This document shows positions 11,001 through 21,138 of a stretch of 64,000 nucleotides of DNA, one piece after another; positions within the stretch are counted from its first letter, which is position 1; each line of letters opens with the position of its first letter. Under the pieces are notes generated by a model, which had not been told where the DNA came from, ran no database searches, and saw only the letters and a list, made by a program, of their open reading frames with translations. The translations under genes were made by a program, and so were the position numbers. The stretch covers positions 2,604,001-2,668,000 of the forward strand of contig JACZZP010000001.1 in the NCBI GenBank assembly GCA_015183035.1. The letters run 5' to 3'. This stretch comes from Meloidogyne chitwoodi. Taxonomy: Eukaryota; Nematoda; Chromadorea; Rhabditida; Meloidogynidae.

Positions 11001-14000
11001 CATTTTTTAGAATTTTTTTTTAATTATTAGGGCAATTTTCACTGAAAAGACATTTCACCGAAAAAATCATTTTACTCAAAAATCACACCAAATAATATTT
11101 TTTAATATTTTTATCGACTTTAGAACAACCCAGACTTATATAAAAATTTAAAAAAAAATTTAAATTATCTCCAAAAATTATTTTTAATTATTTTTATTTT
11201 TTCGGTGAATTGTCTTTTTCGTCAAATATCCCCTTATTTTTTCTTTTAAGTGCTCCAACTTTTTTACCAATAAATTTATTATTTTATATCCTTTTTTAAA
11301 TTTCTTCCAATAAAATATATTTATTTTCTCTCTCCCAGCCTTTTTTTCCGCGCACTAACTAAGCAAGTCTTCCTTCTCCTTTTTTTATTTTTCTCCAGTT
11401 CTGTACAAACAAATAAATATATTCAATTAGTACAATTTATAAAAGCTTTTTTTTCTTATTTTTTTCTTTATAAATTTAATTTTTTAATTTTTATTTAAAA
11501 AATATTAATTAAATAAAATAGGGAATCTTTTTTAAAAATTCCTTAAAAATTAAAAAAAATTAATTTTATAATGAAAATTTTTTTTCCGTAAAAAAGTGTC
11601 CATCCAATTTTTGCGTAAACATATTTTTTACTAAAATAATTTATCTGCTTGCTTTTCATGCCTAAAGGGAAGGAAAGACTGGCCACACTGCGCCATTTTT
11701 CACATTTTTTCCTCTTTTCTTTTTTTTCTGGAAAGTAAAAAAAAAATATTTTTTTATCTTATTGATTTAATATTTTTATTTGAAAAAATAAAATATATAA
11801 AAAATTTTAGACCAAAAATAAATTAATTTTTTTATTTGTTTTGCAACCTTTGCCTTATTTTATAGATAAATACACCTGTCACTAATTTAATTTAATTGAC
11901 CATATTAAATAATATTTTTCTCTGATAATACAAATATTTACTTTAATATACAAAACTCTCTTCTTTTTACCTTATATTTTGACTCACTTCTGATTGTTTT
12001 TAAAAAATCAGAAATATATTTTCAGAATTTTGGAATAATTAATTCTGGTTTTAGATTAAAAAACCAGAATTCTGATTTTTTATTCTGATTTTTTGAACTC
12101 AGAATTTTCTTTAGAAAACCAGAATTCTGATTTTTTATTCTGATTTTTTGATCTCAGAATTTTCTTTAGAAAACCAGAATTCTGATTTTTTATAAAACAA
12201 GAAATCAGAATTCTGTTTTCCTTAATAATCAGAATTCTTATTTTTATTTTGATTTTTCTATAAATCATTATTCTGATTTTTTGGAAAATTATAATTCTGA
12301 TTTTTATTAATTTTCAGTCTCTACAATATACTTAAAAATATATTTTTATTTAATTTTCTTTTATTGATAAATTTTTATTTTTTATTATACATATTTATTT
12401 ATTCTTCTTTTAATCTTCTTTTTAACAATTTTTGCTCTCGTATTTTTTCTTCCACTATTTTAATATAATTTTTGGACAAAAATTATTGAGGGCAAAAAAT
12501 TGTCGCGAACACTTTTTATTTTTTAAAAATGTAGGAAATTAGTTAAAAATCAATAAAAAGTTACTAAATTTTTAAAGTTATTTTTAATTTTTATTAAAAA
12601 AAAAAAAAAAAATTTCTTTGAAAAATCCCCAGAATTTCAAAATAAAAAATTTTTTAAGTAAAATTCACACAAAAATGCGAAGTTGTTCAGTTAAGCCAAT
12701 TCCACGTTCCCAGGCTTTTAACAACAATAATCCTTCAATACAAAATAATAAACCTATACAAAATGGTAATGGAGGAATGACACAGCATCAAAGGAATATT
12801 AGTCGAAATAGTTAATTAATTTTTATTTATTTTTAAATTTCTGTAATAATTGTCAAATAAAGTTTTTCAAAAAATGGGAAAAATTTTAAAAAATTTTAAA
12901 TTAATAAAAAAATAAAAAAAATTAACCCAGTTTATCACCTTAAATTTGATCAACAAGATAGTGATCACAACTGGGTTAATTTTATTTTTTAAAAATTTAA
13001 ATAATTTAATATTTAGGAAGTGCAACAATTACAAAACAAAATGGTGGAAGCAATGCTTCAGGTCTTAATAGAGCTCCAAGTATGCCCCCAAGGATTATTA
13101 ATAGGCGGTATGCTCATGTTAAAAGGTTTGAATTTTTGTTTTAATTTTAAATTTGGAGTGTTAAAAATTTTGAAATTTTCAAAAAAAAAATTTCAAAAAA
13201 TTTATTGAAATTTTTTTTGAAATTTTCAAAAAAAAATTTTCAAATTTTTGAAAAAATTTATTTTTTATAGTAAAGTAAATTCAATAACGGACTATTCCCC
13301 AACTCCAAGTGAAATAAAAATCTTTCATGAACCTTTAAAAGTCAATGCAGCTTCAAAAGTAGGTTCTCTAGTTAATGCTGATCATATTGCTGCTGGGGGG
13401 AATGTTCGCATTTTACAAACAAAACTTAATTTTCGTGAAACTGCAAGGCCTAAAGTTGATGCAAAGTCTGATTTGATTATTCCAAAAAGTGAAAAACGAG
13501 TAAGCTTTTTTCTGAAATTTTTTTTTAATTTAAAAAAAAAAGATTCCAACTGAAAAACTTGTTTGGAAAGCAGAATCAAAAATTGGCTCTTTAGTAAATG
13601 CTGGACATGTACCCGGTGGAGGACAAAATAAAGTAATAGTGTAAAATAAATATTTTATTAAAAAAAAGTTTAGATTTTTAATGAACCAGTAAAAGTTGTA
13701 GCAAACGCAAAGGTTGGATCACTTGACAATGTAACGCATGTACCTGGTGGAGGAAATGTTAAGGTTGGTTAAATAAAAATAAGTGAAAAATTTAAAAAAA
13801 ATAAAAATCAGAATATTCTGAATTTTAATGTATTAATAAGAGGAAAATAAAAGTTTATCCGCTTGATGGGTTCGAACCTGAGACTCTATCAGATTTTACT
13901 GGTAGAAATCAGACGCGGTACCACCTAGCCACCAAGCAACACTATTTTATATCTTTTTCTTTTACATATAAATATTAGCCAGCATTTAAATGCTAGCCTG

Positions 14001-14245
14001 TCTTCCCCTTTACAGATATTTTTAAAATCAGAATTTTAAAATCAGAAAAACAGAAATCTCATTTACAGAAAACTTAAAAAAAATCAGAAATTTTAAAATA
14101 AAAATAATTCTTTAAGATTTCTGATTATTCCCGCTCAATAAGTGGCACTGGAAGTGTTCGTTCCCGAAGAAACACCGGAGATTCATTGCAAAGCCCTTCA
14201 ACATTAAATGCTGATATTGATAGTATTAATGATGCCGATAGTTAG
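8024..14245 (+). CDS. ptl-1: PTL-1, tau/MAP2/MAP4-family microtubule-binding protein
   Basis: Ten exons: 8024-8151, 9389-9539, 9780-10051, 10322-10570, 12659-12810, 13017-13125, 13271-13499, 13543-13632, 13674-13763 and 14117-14245, about 532 residues. The C-terminal third has tau-type repeats. Three KxGS motifs are visible: SKVGSLVNADH, SKIGSLVNAGHVPGGG and AKVGSLDNVTHVPGGGNVK. They are followed by a KISDYSRSIS tail. These repeats bind and stabilise microtubules, chiefly in neurons. The serine of KxGS is the known MARK/PAR-1 kinase site in tau. The N-terminal half is Asn/Gln/Pro-rich and disordered, with a basic Pro-containing linker just before the repeats. The repeats are split exactly by short phase-0 introns. 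Intron 1 seems to use a GC donor (AG then GCAAGT at 8152). An internal Met at 12675 after the 2.1 kb intron 4 could start a shorter isoform. Confidence 0.93.
8200..8700. repeat. Diverged duplicated block in ptl-1 intron 1
   Basis: Two diverged copies share 'atcattcgatagagaattaa' (about 8276 and 8437), and a third piece at about 8588-8626 carries related sequence in inverted form. It looks like the decayed remnant of a dispersed repeat. The rest of the 1.2 kb intron is AT-rich with no coding signal. Confidence 0.4.
9600..9735 (+). repeat. Tandem 'gagtctcagaattt' repeat in ptl-1 intron 2
   Basis: About four copies of a 35-45 base unit containing gagtctcagaattta are spread through the intron. 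The core cagaatt is the same word that dominates spacers as far as 27 kb. Confidence 0.55.
10052..10321 (+). repeat. Simple tandem repeat filling ptl-1 intron 3
   Basis: About 20 copies of 'aaaaacatataaaaacattt'-type units of 11-13 bases fill the whole 270-base intron. This is a variable microsatellite or minisatellite. Confidence 0.75.
12000..12300. repeat. 'cagaattctg' palindrome tandem repeat in ptl-1 intron 4
   Basis: A unit of about 53 bases (ending gaaaaccagaattctgattt) is repeated twice almost exactly at 12061-12190, with decayed copies around it. The core ccagaattctg is palindromic. It is the first strong array of the cagaatt family. Confidence 0.65.
13861..13940 (-). tRNA. tRNA-like sequence (degenerate, tRNA-Arg-like) in ptl-1 intron 9
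   Basis: On the minus strand there is an A-box-like word (tggctaggtgg, 13921-13931) and a B box (ggttcgaacc, 13869-13878) at tRNA spacing. The ends can pair roughly as an acceptor stem, and a loop with TCT sits in the anticodon region. The T stem pairs only partly. It is probably a tRNA pseudogene or tRNA-derived repeat rather than a working tRNA. It lies antisense inside the last ptl-1 intron (13764-14116). Confidence 0.45.
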
Positions 14246-14652
14246 ACAAAATAAAAATATATTTAAAAAAAATTAATTTTTGATTTTTATTGACCCTGAG
14301 AATCCAAAATGTGAATGAAAAAAAAATTTTATTTTAATTTTTTAAATCTTAACAATTTTTAATAAAACAATTGACCCAAAAAAAAATTTTTTTCCTTATT
14401 TAATTAAAAAAACCTATTTTTATAATAATGGGTACATTTTTTGAACACGAACAAAAATAATAATAAACGAAGAGAGGCTTGTAGAAGAAATAAATTTAAA
14501 AAAAAAAAACAAAAAATGAAGCTTCTGTCAATCACAATTTTTTTTTCGACCTTTTTCATGAAGCAAAAAGAATAATAATATATTTAAAATAAAATTAATT
14601 TTGAGGACAAAAAAAATTAAATATAATAATTAAATTTAAAAAAAAACAAAAT
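14246..14652. other. Convergent 3' ends of ptl-1 and ifet-1
   Basis: These 407 bases are AT-rich and hold the 3' UTRs of the two convergent genes. No exon or clear repeat is visible. Confidence 0.6.
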
Positions 14653-17600
14653 TTATGATGGGTTTGATTCTTGAGCTTCTGTTGGCAAAATTCCAATTTC
14701 CAAAGTTGGATCGCGTCCCTTAAAGAAAAATTAAATTATTTTATTTATATTTAAAAAAAACCTTGACCACAATTATTACCATAATTAAAATACTTTAAAA
14801 TTAATTAATTATAAATATACCAAAATTGCTCTTCCCGTCGTTGATTGAGGCTGTTGTTGTTGTGATTCACTTCTTTTAGCTTCCGCAAACATTTTTTGAA
14901 GAAGAGCAGAAGTATTATTTGAATTTAAACCTGAAGCAGCATTATTTATTGTTTCACCACAAGTTGAATCTCCTCCTCCACTATTAACAGAACTACCACA
15001 ACCTGGCATTTTTGACATTTGTCGCATTACCTAAAAATTAATTAATTTAATTTTTTATTCAAATAAAATATATATACCGATGTAGGCATAAAAGCAGGTG
15101 AATTTAACAAATTTTGATGATGATGTGAAGACATTTGTTGTTGCTGATGTTGTGGATTAACAAGTGGCGGAGGAAAATTCATTGAATTATTACATGGTGA
15201 TTGTTGCCGATTTGGATAAGTTGGATGATTTAAACCAGTAGGAGGCATACCAGTTGAAGATCCGAATGGAGGATAAAATTGTTGATGAGATGGTGTAAAA
15301 GGCATAGCATATGGAGGTAAAGCAAAATTGCCACCATGAGAAGGCCCCATATTTTGAAAATGATGACCTCCATAACCTCCACCAGGAAATGGATTTCCAC
15401 CTCCACCATAAGGACCTCCTCCTCCTCCAAGTGCAGGATTAAACACAAAAGGTTCCGCAAACATTTTTTGAAGAAGAGCAGAAGTATTATTTGAATTTAA
15501 ACCTGAAGAAGAAGTATTATTATTTGTTGTTGTTGTTCCACCTATACCTCCAACAGGTGATTCTCCTCCACTATTAACAGAACTACCACAACCTGGCATT
15601 TTTGACATTTGTCGCATTACCTAAAAATATTAATTTAATTTATTCTAATATAATAAAAATATATACCGATGTAGGCATAAAAGCAGGTGAGTTTAACAAA
15701 GTTTGATGATGATGTGAAGACATTTGTTGTTGCTGTTGTACAAGTGGCGGAGGAAAATTCATTGGACATGGTGATTGTTGACGATTCAAATAAGTTGGAT
15801 GATTTAAACCTGTTGAAGATCCGAATGGTGGATAAAATTGTTGATGAGATGGTGTGAAAGGTACAGCATATGGAGGCAAAGCAAAATTGCCTTGAGAAGG
15901 CCCCATATTTTGAAAATGATGACCTCCATAACCTCCACCAGGAAATTGATTATTTCCACCTCCACCATAATGACCTCCTCCTCCAAGTGCAGGATTAAAC
16001 ACAAAAGGTTGTTGACCATTTGGAACAAACTGATTATGAGCTGCTCGGGATGCTAATAAATCTATAGAAAAGAGAAAAAAAACTAAAATATATTCCAAAA
16101 AGTAAACAAACGTTTGTTCATTTTTAAATCATCATTAGCAGCAGCAGCCATCAAATCTCTTTTCATCATCATCGACATTTTTAATTCTTCATCTCCAATT
16201 CTGGATAAATTATTTTCTGATTTAGCCGAATTTAAGGTAGCCTTCTGCCAACGAATTAAACGACTAGTTGTTGGTTGTTCTTGTTGAAGAAGCTCATTAT
16301 TAACCGTTGGAAGCATCTAAATAATAAATAGTAAAATTTAAAAAAGATTTTAAAAAAGTTGACATTTTGACAAAATAAGATTCAGTCAATTAAAAAGAAA
16401 ATTTCCCTCAAATTATTCTCATTAAAATATCCCAAGAAAATAAACTTAAAAAACTAACGTTTGGAATTATTTTGGAAATCTGGCCGATAGGCAAGCCAAG
16501 AATACAAGCAGCAAATTCCGCATCAGAATTTGGCAATTTGCTTTCAGATGTTGTCTTATCATTTTCGTAATTTAAATCTTTTGAAGGATTAATTCCTAAT
16601 GCAGCAAATAAATCAAAAGTTGATGTTTTATTACAATCTCCTTCCAAAATTAAAGCCTTTTCTTTTTCAAGTTTTTCTTGGTGTTCACGTAAAATAGATG
16701 ACTCCAACTCGGAAGCCTAAACAACAACAAAAAAAATTAAAAAAAAATTAAAAAATTAACCATTATAACTCTAACAGGAGAATGCGAAGAGTAAAAACTA
16801 TCAGACTGTTGAGGTGTTTTGTGCGAAGAAGACGGCCGCGAAATATTATTAATATTGTTTTGGCTTTTATTTGATCTAACATCTTCACTAGATTGCCTTT
16901 TTTGACGAGATGATGATCTGAAAAAATATTAACACCAAAAAAAAATAAAAAAAAAAACCTCGGAGCTGCACAAGTTTCAGAACTGGCTTTTAAATGATTA
17001 TTTCCAGTTGAATCTTTTCTTCCTCTAGAATGTTTTCTTTCTTAAAAATAAAAATTTTTTATTTTTTATCACTTTTTGTTGAAAATTTTCAATAAAATAC
17101 ACGGTCACTTCCGAAGGCCCAAAAAAAACCATCAAAAGGTCATTAAAAAAGGAACCTCACAAAATAAATTTAAAAAAATTATACTTTGTTCATTTGCTGA
17201 CTGTTCTTCATCATCAGGCAGTCCATGCAATTCAATCACATCAAACACAGAAGTTGGTCCAGCATCAACCCATTCTGGGACTTGATCATTATCAGTTGCT
17301 GAGCTACGAGTGCGCTCTCTTTCACCAAAACGGCGGCTCTAAAAATAAATATATATTATTGAATAATTTTTGAACGTTTTTAAAATATAAAAAACCTTAT
17401 CTACATGCTTTGAATTTCCACTATTATTCCACGATGTTGAATTGTTCCCTCCATTGTTACCACAACCTGACGTGTTGTTTAGACTAGAACCACTACGACT
17501 TGAACGAGAATTTGCTTCAAGTGCATTTTTCTGCTTAAAAATATAAAAAAACAAAATTAAAATATTTCCAAAATAGACTAACAAAAGCAGGTTTAAAGTC

Positions 17601-18260
17601 AATTCCATTATTTTTGATTTGCCATCGAGAACGGCTAGAAGAAGATTGCTGTTGCTGATGAGATTTCTCTGCTGAAAATAAAAAAAAAAAGTTTGGAAGA
17701 TTATTTGTAAAACTTTTCACAATTTTTCTTAATAAAAAATTAAATCAAACCCGATTTTGGAGGGGAGGCTGCTTTACATCCAGAAGAAAATCCTCGTCTC
17801 TGTGGTGATAGCATAGTGTAATGATTATCAATAAAATCGTCATTTTTAGTAGCTGCAATTGTAGATTCCAATATTGAACTCAAAGTCTTTATATTTGACC
17901 CAATTGGATAAGCATTAGCACCAGAAACCGGTATAACATTTTGTCGACGCCTCCCACGAAGTTCAACACCCTCACATTGCCATTGAAATTGTACCCACTT
18001 ATCAGGCGAAAAGAGGCCTTTTTCACTATAAAATATAATTTATCAACAAGTTAAAGTTAAAAAAGAAACCTGTCAAAATCTCGTGAAAGTTCGGGTGGTC
18101 TAATTCTGCTCAATTTTGCTTCTCTCAAAGTAAGCATTTCTTCCCGACTGTACTGAAAAGTCTGTTGAGATTGTTGTTCTGTAGACAGATTAGATAAAGT
18201 TTTTGTCGGCGAAGTATCAGAATCCTTATTATCTTCAGAATTTTCATTATTTTTTGTCAT
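14653..18260 (-). CDS. ifet-1: eIF4E transporter (4E-T / IFET-1), translational repressor
   Basis: Thirteen minus-strand exons join in frame: 18070-18260, 17751-18025, 17583-17671, 17396-17533, 17185-17338, 16959-17040, 16761-16917, 16459-16716, 16112-16316, 15667-16061, 15078-15620, 14821-15030 and 14653-14718, giving about 920 residues. The canonical eIF4E-binding motif Y-x4-ML is near residue 42 (YSREEMLTLR), followed by the family's P(E)LS and DKW context. Further marks of 4E-T are LSPQRRGFSSGC, PEWVDAGPTSVFDVIEL and SRLIRWQ. 4E-T binds eIF4E and directs mRNAs into P-body/germ granules for repression. The C-terminal third is Gly/Gln/His/Asn-rich, prion-like sequence suited to condensates. 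It contains a recent tandem duplication (see 14881-16008). One acceptor is NAGNAG-like (17531-17536). The gene is divergent from rps-1. Confidence 0.9.
14881..16008 (-). repeat. Tandem intragenic duplication within ifet-1 (two units of about 560 bp)
   Basis: Unit 1 is 15453-16008 and unit 2 is 14881-15452. Each runs from PFVFNPALGGGG through the Gly/His/Gln-rich segment, an intron with matching ends, and the start of the next exon (VMRQMSKMPGCGSSVNSGG to LQKMFAE). The junction at 15452/15453 fuses the 'MFAE' end of one segment directly to 'PFVF' of the other, making a chimeric exon (15078-15620). The frame is kept. Confidence 0.85.
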
Positions 18261-18813
18261 TATTAACTGAAATTGGGAAAAATAAAAAGTAAAAAAACGT
18301 TGAAATCTTGTAAATTTGATTAGATATAAAGCAGATAAATAAGAAAAGAAACAAAAGATTGATTAAAAGAAAAGAAAAATAAACCCGTCTAATCCATAAA
18401 TGAAACAATTTAATAAGTCAAAAAAACAAATCAAGAAAGGCTTTATTTTAAACAAAAATGTATGTCGCTCGCGAATAAAAGTCTCGTTAATCGCCGAAAA
18501 GCGACAAAACGCATAAATACAATTAAACGTTTGTTTTTCGTGTTATATTTTTTCCGGAATAAAAAATAAAATAAATCCTCTTATGCAACAAAAAAAATCA
18601 AAATGAATCAATGAATATTTAAAAATGTTCAGTTTTGGCATTCTGTTACGATAATTTTTTGAAACGATTACTACATTTTTTCTAAGTTTTCATTTTTTTC
18701 TTTTATTTTCGCATTTTTTAGGGCTGTAGATTTAAAGAATTCTTTGTTTTCTAAATTCTTTTTTTTTTTATATCTTTTTTAGAGTTTAATTAAAATAAAC
18801 AAATTTCTTGAAA
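18261..18813. promoter_or_regulatory. Divergent promoter region of ifet-1 and rps-1
   Basis: The 553 bases separate two divergent start codons and must carry both promoters and 5' UTRs. A T-rich tract ending in tttttag at 18775-18782, 30 bases before the rps-1 ATG, is a good candidate spliced-leader acceptor. I see no TATA box of note. Confidence 0.5.
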
Positions 18814-19727
18814 ATGGCAGTTGGAAAGAATAAGAAAATGGGCAAAAAGGGAGCAAAAAAGAAGGCTATTGATCCTTTTACACGTAAAGATTGGTATGAC
18901 ATTAAAGCTCCTGTTATGTTTGCAAATCGTTATGTTGGAAAAACTCTTGTCAACAAGACTGTTGGAACAAGTATATTTAATTTTTAAACTTTTTGGCTAA
19001 TTCTATTTTAGAAATTTCGAGCGATTTTCTCAAAGGACGCGTTTACGAAGTTTCTCTTGGTGATTTAAACAATACTGAGGCTGAATTTCGCAAATTTCGT
19101 CTTATTTGTGAAGAGGTTCAGGGCAAAGTTTGTTTGACCAATTTTCATGGAATGACCTTTACAAGAGATAAACTTTGTTCCATTGTGAAGAAGTGGCATG
19201 TAAGTGATTTTTAATAGAAATTGTTTTTTAATTATTCTCTTTTTTAGACATTAATTGAAGCAAATGTTGCTGTTAAAACAACTGATGGATATTTGATTCG
19301 TTTGTTTTGTATTGGCTTTACAAAGAAAGCTCCAAATCAAATTAGGAAGACTAGTTATGCAAAAACTTCACAAGTTAGACAAATTCGGGCTAAAATGGTT
19401 GAGATAATTCAACGCGAGGTTTATTTAATTTTTTTTTAATTTATTTTAATTTAGGTCTCTTCATGCGATTTGAAAGAAGTTGTCAACAAACTTATTCCAG
19501 ATTCGATTGGAAAAGACATTGAAAAGTCTTGCTCTTTTTACTATCCTCTCCAAGATGTCTATATACGTAAAGTAAAGGTTTTGAAAAAGCCAAAGTTTGA
19601 ACTTGGAAAACTTTTGGAAATGCATGGAGAGGGTTCTGGTGCTCAAGTTGCTATTACTACAGCAAGTGGAGAAGTAATTGAAAGTCGTCCAGATGCTTAT
19701 GAACCTCCGGTGCAGGAAAGTGTTTAA
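18814..19727 (+). CDS. rps-1: 40S ribosomal protein eS1 (RPS3A / RPS-1)
   Basis: Four exons (18814-18970, 19012-19199, 19248-19418, 19455-19727) give 262 residues, close to the usual 264 of RPS3A. The basic start [20 protein letters not shown], the segment [14 protein letters not shown] and the C-terminal [14 protein letters not shown] are diagnostic. The protein sits on the platform side of the small ribosomal subunit near the mRNA exit. All introns are about 40 bases with GT-AG ends. The exons are less AT-rich than those of neighbouring genes, as expected for a highly expressed gene. A polyadenylation-like aataaa occurs about 80 bases after the stop. Confidence 0.97.
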
Positions 19728-20053
19728 TTGAGGTTTGTGAATTTGGTGATTAAAAGAGTTAAAAGGTGTTGAAATTGTTTGTTGATTTTATTTAAATGCT
19801 GTTACGTTAATAAAATTATATAAAATGTTTTTTGGAGTTGAATTCTTTATTTTGTTTCAAAAAAAAAACAGCCATACTCCATCCAATAGAATCCTCCGCG
19901 CTTTTGATGATTTACCGAATAAAAATAATTATATCCCTAAAAATTCAATTTTTAGCTTTAAAAAATTAAATTATAGGTAAAAAACAAAAATAACAAGTAA
20001 ATATATTTTTTTAAATTTTATTTTTGCCTCTCTTTAATATTTTATATACATCA
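19728..20053. other. Convergent spacer between rps-1 and the insulin-like gene
   Basis: AT-rich 3' sequences of two convergent genes. Nothing else is recognised. Confidence 0.6.
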
Positions 20054-21138
20054 TCACCACGTCGAAAAAGGCCCACAATGTGGGAAAAAATCAGTAAATT
20101 CACAACCATTAACACAACAAATTCGCATAATTTCACTAATATTTGCTGGCCTATATTTAATTTTATTATTTTGGTATTCCTCATCTTCATCGTCTAAATA
20201 GCCTAAATTATTTTTTAATAATTTTTGTTGATTATTATTTATTGTTTTTTCAATTTTTTTTGGTTGTAGTTGAGTACTTATTCCAAAAATTGTGTGTCGT
20301 TTTTTACGTCGACGCATTGGACAGGCTAACTCAAATGCTTCGAAAAATGAACGACCGCCTTTGAAATTAAAAATAATTTTAAAAAATTTTTTTAAGATTA
20401 ATCTTCGTATTTTTTAAAAATTAAAAAATGAAAAAACACAAAGTGGAATCAAACCGCCTACCCCTCAGTTACGAAACTAAACACTTATCCACTGCACCAC
20501 ATCTTCATTTTTTAATCTCGTAAAAATATATTAAATACTGTATTTTTTATTTTTAAAAATTAAAAAATAAATTTTAAAATTTTTTTTTTAAATGGTAAAA
20601 ATTTCAAAAGGGTCAAATTAAACGAATTAAGAATTTTTTAATTTTTCAAATTTATTTTTTTATTAAATTTCTTTACCTGGAGGACATAATTTCAATGCAC
20701 CTTGTTTAGTTTCTATTTTTTGTTGTTTTTCTAAAGGGTATTTACTTTCAATTTCTAGTGTTTCTCTATTATTAAATGCTTCCTGTTGTTCTTGTGTTTC
20801 TTCAATTGTATTTAATATTTGTTCTTTTTTTGGTTGTTCATTATTATTATTATTTTGCATTAAGACATACAATTGTGTTTGAGGTGAAGATTCTGATGTT
20901 GGAGAAGAAAACAAAAATGGCTAGAAAAAGGAAATTAAATTTAAAAATTTTTTTTTAATAATTTACTAACTTTATTTCTGCTGTTTAACTCTGTGTTTCG
21001 AAAAAGAGCGCTTAGAGGATTATTGTATGAGAAGAAATTCATCATTGACGCAGGTAAAGCTTGGGCAGAATTAAAGCTGTATAATGATGACTGTGTTTGT
21101 AGTAGTGTTAATAAAGTAAATAACAAAAGGGGAGTCAT
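20054..21138 (-). CDS. Insulin-like peptide precursor
   Basis: Three minus-strand exons (20971-21138, 20677-20920, 20054-20358) give about 238 residues. Residues 1-20 (MTPLLLFTLLTLLQTQSS) are a signal peptide. A long Gln/Glu-rich pro-region follows. The B-chain-like segment is LCPPG + GRSFFEAFELACPM, whose second part aligns with the human insulin B-chain core up to the second Cys. It is followed by the polybasic cleavage site RRRKKR. After an acidic C-peptide comes an A chain with the insulin pattern CC-x3-C-x8-C (ICCVNGCEFTDFFPHC) and a GPFSTW end. Such peptides act through the DAF-2 receptor in nematodes. The first B-chain Cys is 15 residues before the second, three more than in vertebrate insulin, apparently because of the inserted PPG. 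The family is clear; the exact ins gene is not. Confidence 0.85.
20440..20507 (-). tRNA. tRNA-like sequence (tRNA-Arg-like, likely pseudogene) in the insulin-gene intron
   Basis: On the minus strand an A-box-like word (tggtgcagtggataa, 20486-20500) and a B-box-like word (ggtttgattcc, 20445-20455) are spaced as in a tRNA. The anticodon-arm region contains TTTCGTAA, suggesting an arginine TCG ancestor. The T stem has at least one mismatch. It lies in intron 2 of the insulin-like gene, on the same strand. Confidence 0.45.

Noticed and set aside
15230..16056. Several 70-75 codon frames in ifet-1 exons 10-11, both strands
   Set aside because: They are shadows of the Gly/His-rich coding frame caused by its repetitive codons.
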